Part shown: in pieces, positions 60,481-64,000 of the stretch | How the letters are laid out: the number at the start of each line of letters is the position of its first letter | Position numbering within the stretch: position 1 is the stretch's first letter | Origin: Paludibacteraceae bacterium | GTDB lineage: Bacteria > Bacteroidota > Bacteroidia > Bacteroidales > Paludibacteraceae | NCBI GenBank assembly: GCA_024401495.1 | Contig: JAKSKW010000002.1 | Coordinates: forward strand, 1 to 64,000 | DNA length: 64,000 bases | Direction of reading: 5' to 3' | Made by a program: the position numbers and the translations under genes | The notes under the pieces: generated by a model | Databases searched by the model: none | Told to the model about the DNA's origin: nothing | Seen by the model: the letters and a program-made list of their open reading frames with translations, nothing else

Positions 60481-63400
60481 TAAAAGGTAAGGTGGAGGAC
60501 ATTACTTCCGTCAACTGGTCAATAAAAGGACCAGAAAATGGAGCTGTTATTGATGATGATAAGAAGTTGTCTACTGGAATTGAATTTGTTAAGTCAGGAG
60601 AATATGAGATAACCCTTGATTATAATACAAAGTGTGGTGCGAATTCTATAAAAGGCAAGTTTGAGATTGATACTCCCATAGAGGGTAAGATGACATCGGA
60701 CACTAATTTCGACTTGTGTGAGGGAAACAGTTTGGCATTTGAAACTAATTATCCAGATGGAGTAACGTATAATTGGACTGGACCGAATTGGAATAGTGCA
60801 GAAAAAAATCCAAAGATAGAGTCGGTAAAAGTATCAAATGCAGGAAAATATTCTTTGGTAGTGACTCGAGGTGCATGTAAGACAGATGCTCAAGAGATAA
60901 ATGTCGCTGTCAAAGTTGTTCCTAAACTCAGCATTGAAGGATTGCCTACAGAATCAAATCGTGTCTGTGGTAGTTATGATTTTAATTTTGAAAATAATGT
61001 TAAGCTTGTCTCTGGAGATCGTAAACATATTACCTCACAGTCTTGGTCTGTGTCCAGAACAGATGGCGGGTCTTTAGATGGCGTTAAATTTGAAACAGAG
61101 TCTACAGTGTTGGAAACAAAGATTAGCTTCACTGAGCACGGAAAATATAATATAAGATTAGATTATACTACAGAATGTGGAATTGATTTTGTTGTTAAAA
61201 GTTTTGAAATAGATGAGCCGATAGAAGGAGAGATGACGTCTTCGTCAAGTTTTGATTTGTGCGAGGGTGACACTTTGTCGTTTACTGCTGAATATCCAGA
61301 AGATGTGACATATAAGTGGACTGGTCCTAATTGGGAAAGTAGCGATAAGAATCCGAAGATTGAATCTATAAAGGCATCTGCTACTGGCAAATATTCATTA
61401 CTTGTTACCAGAGGTGCTTGTTCTACAAAAGAACAATTTGTAGATGTTAATGTGAAAGTGGTTCCGAAATTTAAGATTCATGATCTTCCGTCGGAATCTA
61501 AAAGAGTTTGTGGTTCTTTCCATTTCTCTTCTCAAAAGAATGTAACGTTAGAGGCTGGCTTGTCCGAGCATGTTTTATCTAGGAAATGGACCATAAAATG
61601 GAACGGCACACCCGTTACCGAGCAGACGGAAGGCATTACTTTGGTACTCGGCGATAATGTTCTCAGTGACGCAATATCTTTTGATACTGCAGGAGTGTTC
61701 TTTATTGACTTGGAATATGAGACAGTATGTGGTACATATCATGATACCGCTTCGTTTGAAATTGATGCTCCAATTAGAGTTTCAGTCGAATCGGGACAAG
61801 ATGTTTGGATATGCGAGGGTAGCAATTTAGAATTCAAACTTTCTCCATTAGAGAATGCTAAGTATGCATGGAGCAATAGTGTTGATAGCTGGACAAGTAA
61901 TGACGCTAATCCGATAAGAGAAAATGTAAAACCGGAAATGAGCGGAGTTTACACTGTGAAAATTACACGTGGAGCGTGTGAGATAGATCCTATTGACATA
62001 AAGGTCCTTGTAAAGAAAAATCCTAAGATCACCATGCAAAATTTGCCTGACAATGTAAATGGTGTATGCGGATCATTTATGTTCAAAAAAGACATAAATA
62101 TGAATATTTATGGAGAACTTGAAGATATAGAAAGCGTTTTATGGGAAGTGACTGATATAAAAGGTGGAGTTTTACCTGATTCTGTTGTGATATATGGTGC
62201 AGGAAGGAATAATTTGACAGATGCTATCTCTATTACAATGTTTGGAAACTATATTATCAAAGCGAAGTATGAGACTGTGTGTGGTTCAAAATCGGATTCT
62301 GGAATTATTGTAATTGATGAGCCAATAGATTTAAGACTTCAACAATTAGGGGAGTTATGTGCTAATATAAGAACTGAACAAAATCAGAATCCTGTAAAAC
62401 TTGTTGCCAATCCGGGAGGCGGAGTATGGACATCTGAAAAACATTCCGATTGGATCAATGGAGATAATCTGTATCCAAATAAACCAGACACTTTCATTGT
62501 TAATTATGAAGTCCATGTGAAGAGTTGTTCTGCGTCAGACACAATGTTGATTACAATCAAGGATTATCCTGCTCTTGATCTAAATGGAGACGTTAGTGTT
62601 TGTAGTGGACAAACAGAATTCATAGAATTAAAAGCTATGCCAAGTGGAGGAAAATGGTCTGGAGATAATGTAAAAAAACAAAATGATGAGTATTTGTATT
62701 ATCCACCAACATCAATAGGAACATATGTCGCAACTTATTTATATATAGATGAAAAAGGATGTAAATCCATTGCAGACAAAAATATTCATGTGATGTCGGT
62801 TCCGTCTCCGAATTTTGGGCCAGATAAAGCATGTCTACCTGCGCCAACCGAATTTTTCACTGAGGCTGATAATTCCAACAGTTTTTTGTATTCTTATGGA
62901 GATGGAAATCAAGACGGAACAGGTGTTCATCTGTATCCAATCAGAGGCTTGTATGATGTTAAGTTGGTTGTTACAGGTGGAAATGGTTGCAAAGATTCTC
63001 TGGTAAAACAAGTGGAAATAAATGAGGTCCCAAGTGCGAAGTTCGAATTGGATACCTTAAAGGGATGTTCTCCGTTGCCTGTGAATGCAATACTTAAATT
63101 TGATTATGCTGACTCATTGGACGCAACTTATACATGGAATATTGAGTCTAAGGGAGTAAAAACTGGACATTCTCCATATCTTGAAACTCAAGTGTTTACC
63201 GCGGTGGTTTTAGATTCTATATATACTATAAGTCTGAAATCAGAGAATTTTTGTGGTTCAGACTATCACGAAGATAGCGTATATGTTATAGCTACCCCAA
63301 AAGCAGATTTTGAGATTGAGGCAGATTGGGAATGCGCTCCTGTTGTTGTGAAATTTCAGAATAAGACAAAGGGAGAAATGGTTGGCCTCTCTTACTTGTG

Positions 63401-64000
63401 GAATTTTGATGATGGAGACACAAGCTCGGCTCGATTCCCTGAACACACTTTTTTAGGAGATTTGCAAGAAAATGTTGTATACAATATAAGACTTGTCGCG
63501 CTGAATCAATGTGGCTCTGACACAACCTACAAAGAGTTGAAGGTATTGGCTCAGCAAATTAAGGCTCAGTTTGAAAACAAAAATAAAATCGGATGTGTAG
63601 GTCAAGAGGTTTGTTTTACAAACAACTCTCTTGGAATTTCTCTTGATGATAAGATAGACCAAGTCTCTTGGAATTTCGGTAATGAAAGTGTTTCAAAAGA
63701 TTGGGATGGTTGTGTGACATATGAACAACCAGGCGATTATCATATAGTTATGACTATTAACAACAAGTGTAGTCAGGATAAGTATGAATCTGATATTACA
63801 ATTTTTGAACGTCCGAGTATATTGAAAATGAGTGCGCCAGTATATGCATGTATTGGTGATACTGTTGCGCCTACGTTTGAAGTAGATATGCCGTTGCATA
63901 AGGTCGAATGGAGCTTTGGCGATGGATTGTATTCTAATCAGACTAATCCTTACCACAAATATAAGTCTGACAGCATATTTACGATTTCACTAATGGTAGA
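60468..64000 (+). pseudogene. Giant Ig/PKD-repeat surface protein, C-terminal part (continues beyond window)
   Basis: Open in one frame from the frameshift to the last base (no stop seen on translation). It starts ENLKLVKGKVEDITS, matching ENNVKLVSGDRKHITS of the next repeat. It holds three further units of about 180 residues (cores RVCGSYDFNF, RVCGSFHFSS and GVCGSFMFKK, each followed by a DxCEG Ig-like half). From about 63360 come PKD-like domains: YLWNFDDGDTSSARFPEHTF, VSWNFGNESV and VEWSFGDGLYSNQTNPYHKY. Such proteins in Bacteroidetes usually end with a T9SS type B/gliding-motility tail, which would lie outside the window. A role in adhesion is inferred. Confidence 0.82.

Overview
The window looks like a chromosome segment from an anaerobic, probably gut-associated member of the Bacteroidales. 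The evidence is the genes plus the promoter style: many starts are preceded by the Bacteroidetes -7 element TAnnTTTG, and clear Shine-Dalgarno sites are rare. Two large secreted proteins end in a type IX secretion (T9SS) sorting tail, which points away from the genus Bacteroides and towards T9SS-carrying families (Porphyromonas/Prevotella/Paludibacter-like relatives). Anaerobic oxidative-stress genes (reverse rubrerythrin, flavodiiron protein, PerR-like regulator) fit the same picture.

Layout. 0-6 kb: three toxin-antitoxin-like pairs (DUF4258/zinc finger, DUF2442/DUF4160, small protein/GNAT) among a flavodoxin lipoprotein, a DUF2461 protein and a T9SS-secreted esterase with a CBM6-like module. 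6-11.3 kb: acyl-CoA ligase with an XRE-cupin regulator, then rubrerythrin, flavodiiron protein and a PerR-like repressor with a perfect 7-1-7 operator in front of it. 11.5-14.4 kb: a BspA-like leucine-rich-repeat protein and an AlbA_2 regulator enclosed by near-identical 46-bp repeats. 14.5-26.7 kb: a minus-strand housekeeping block (purL, amidohydrolase, CvfB-like protein, a degenerate esterase, DJ-1, TonB-ExbD-ExbB, ribBA, LptF/G permease). 26.8-36.5 kb: small membrane protein, beta-carbonic anhydrase lipoprotein, glycosyltransferase, tRNA-Leu(CAG), a 1.24-kb inverted-repeat-bounded element carrying one unknown gene, a thioredoxin-like lipoprotein, an NSS transporter with its 35-aa MetS-like subunit, ilvE and a DUF4143 ATPase.

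36.7-48 kb: methyltransferase, a RelB/YafQ pair coupled to an NhaC antiporter, an NAD-salvage operon (pncB, NUDIX, and a fused NadE-nicotinamidase), a RelB/PIN pair, and a sulfur-assimilation cluster (O-acetylhomoserine sulfhydrylase, GNAT, cysK). 48-53.6 kb: DUF1893, two Fe-S oxidoreductase proteins, a YoeB pair, a second copy of the small GNAT-associated protein, and a GIY-YIG protein between copies of a MITE-like repeat. 53.9-64 kb: a T9SS-secreted GH43-GH30 enzyme and a giant AT-rich Ig/PKD-repeat surface protein interrupted by one frameshift and running off the window.

The most unusual signals are: (1) a family of 55-59-aa proteins sharing a PIxNxPxLTGK motif, once directly before a GNAT gene and once behind a YoeB module beside what may be a GNAT remnant; (2) a dispersed repeat of about 130-145 bp in three places, with compensatory changes in its hairpin and outer ends shared with the 1.24-kb cargo element, which has a perfect 8-bp flanking duplication; (3) the frameshifted giant adhesin; (4) the NadE-nicotinamidase fusion; (5) an AGAGACG-type palindrome read through in frame inside an Fe-S protein. 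No CRISPR array, rRNA or complete transposase gene was seen. All family assignments are from reading the sequence; no database search was run.
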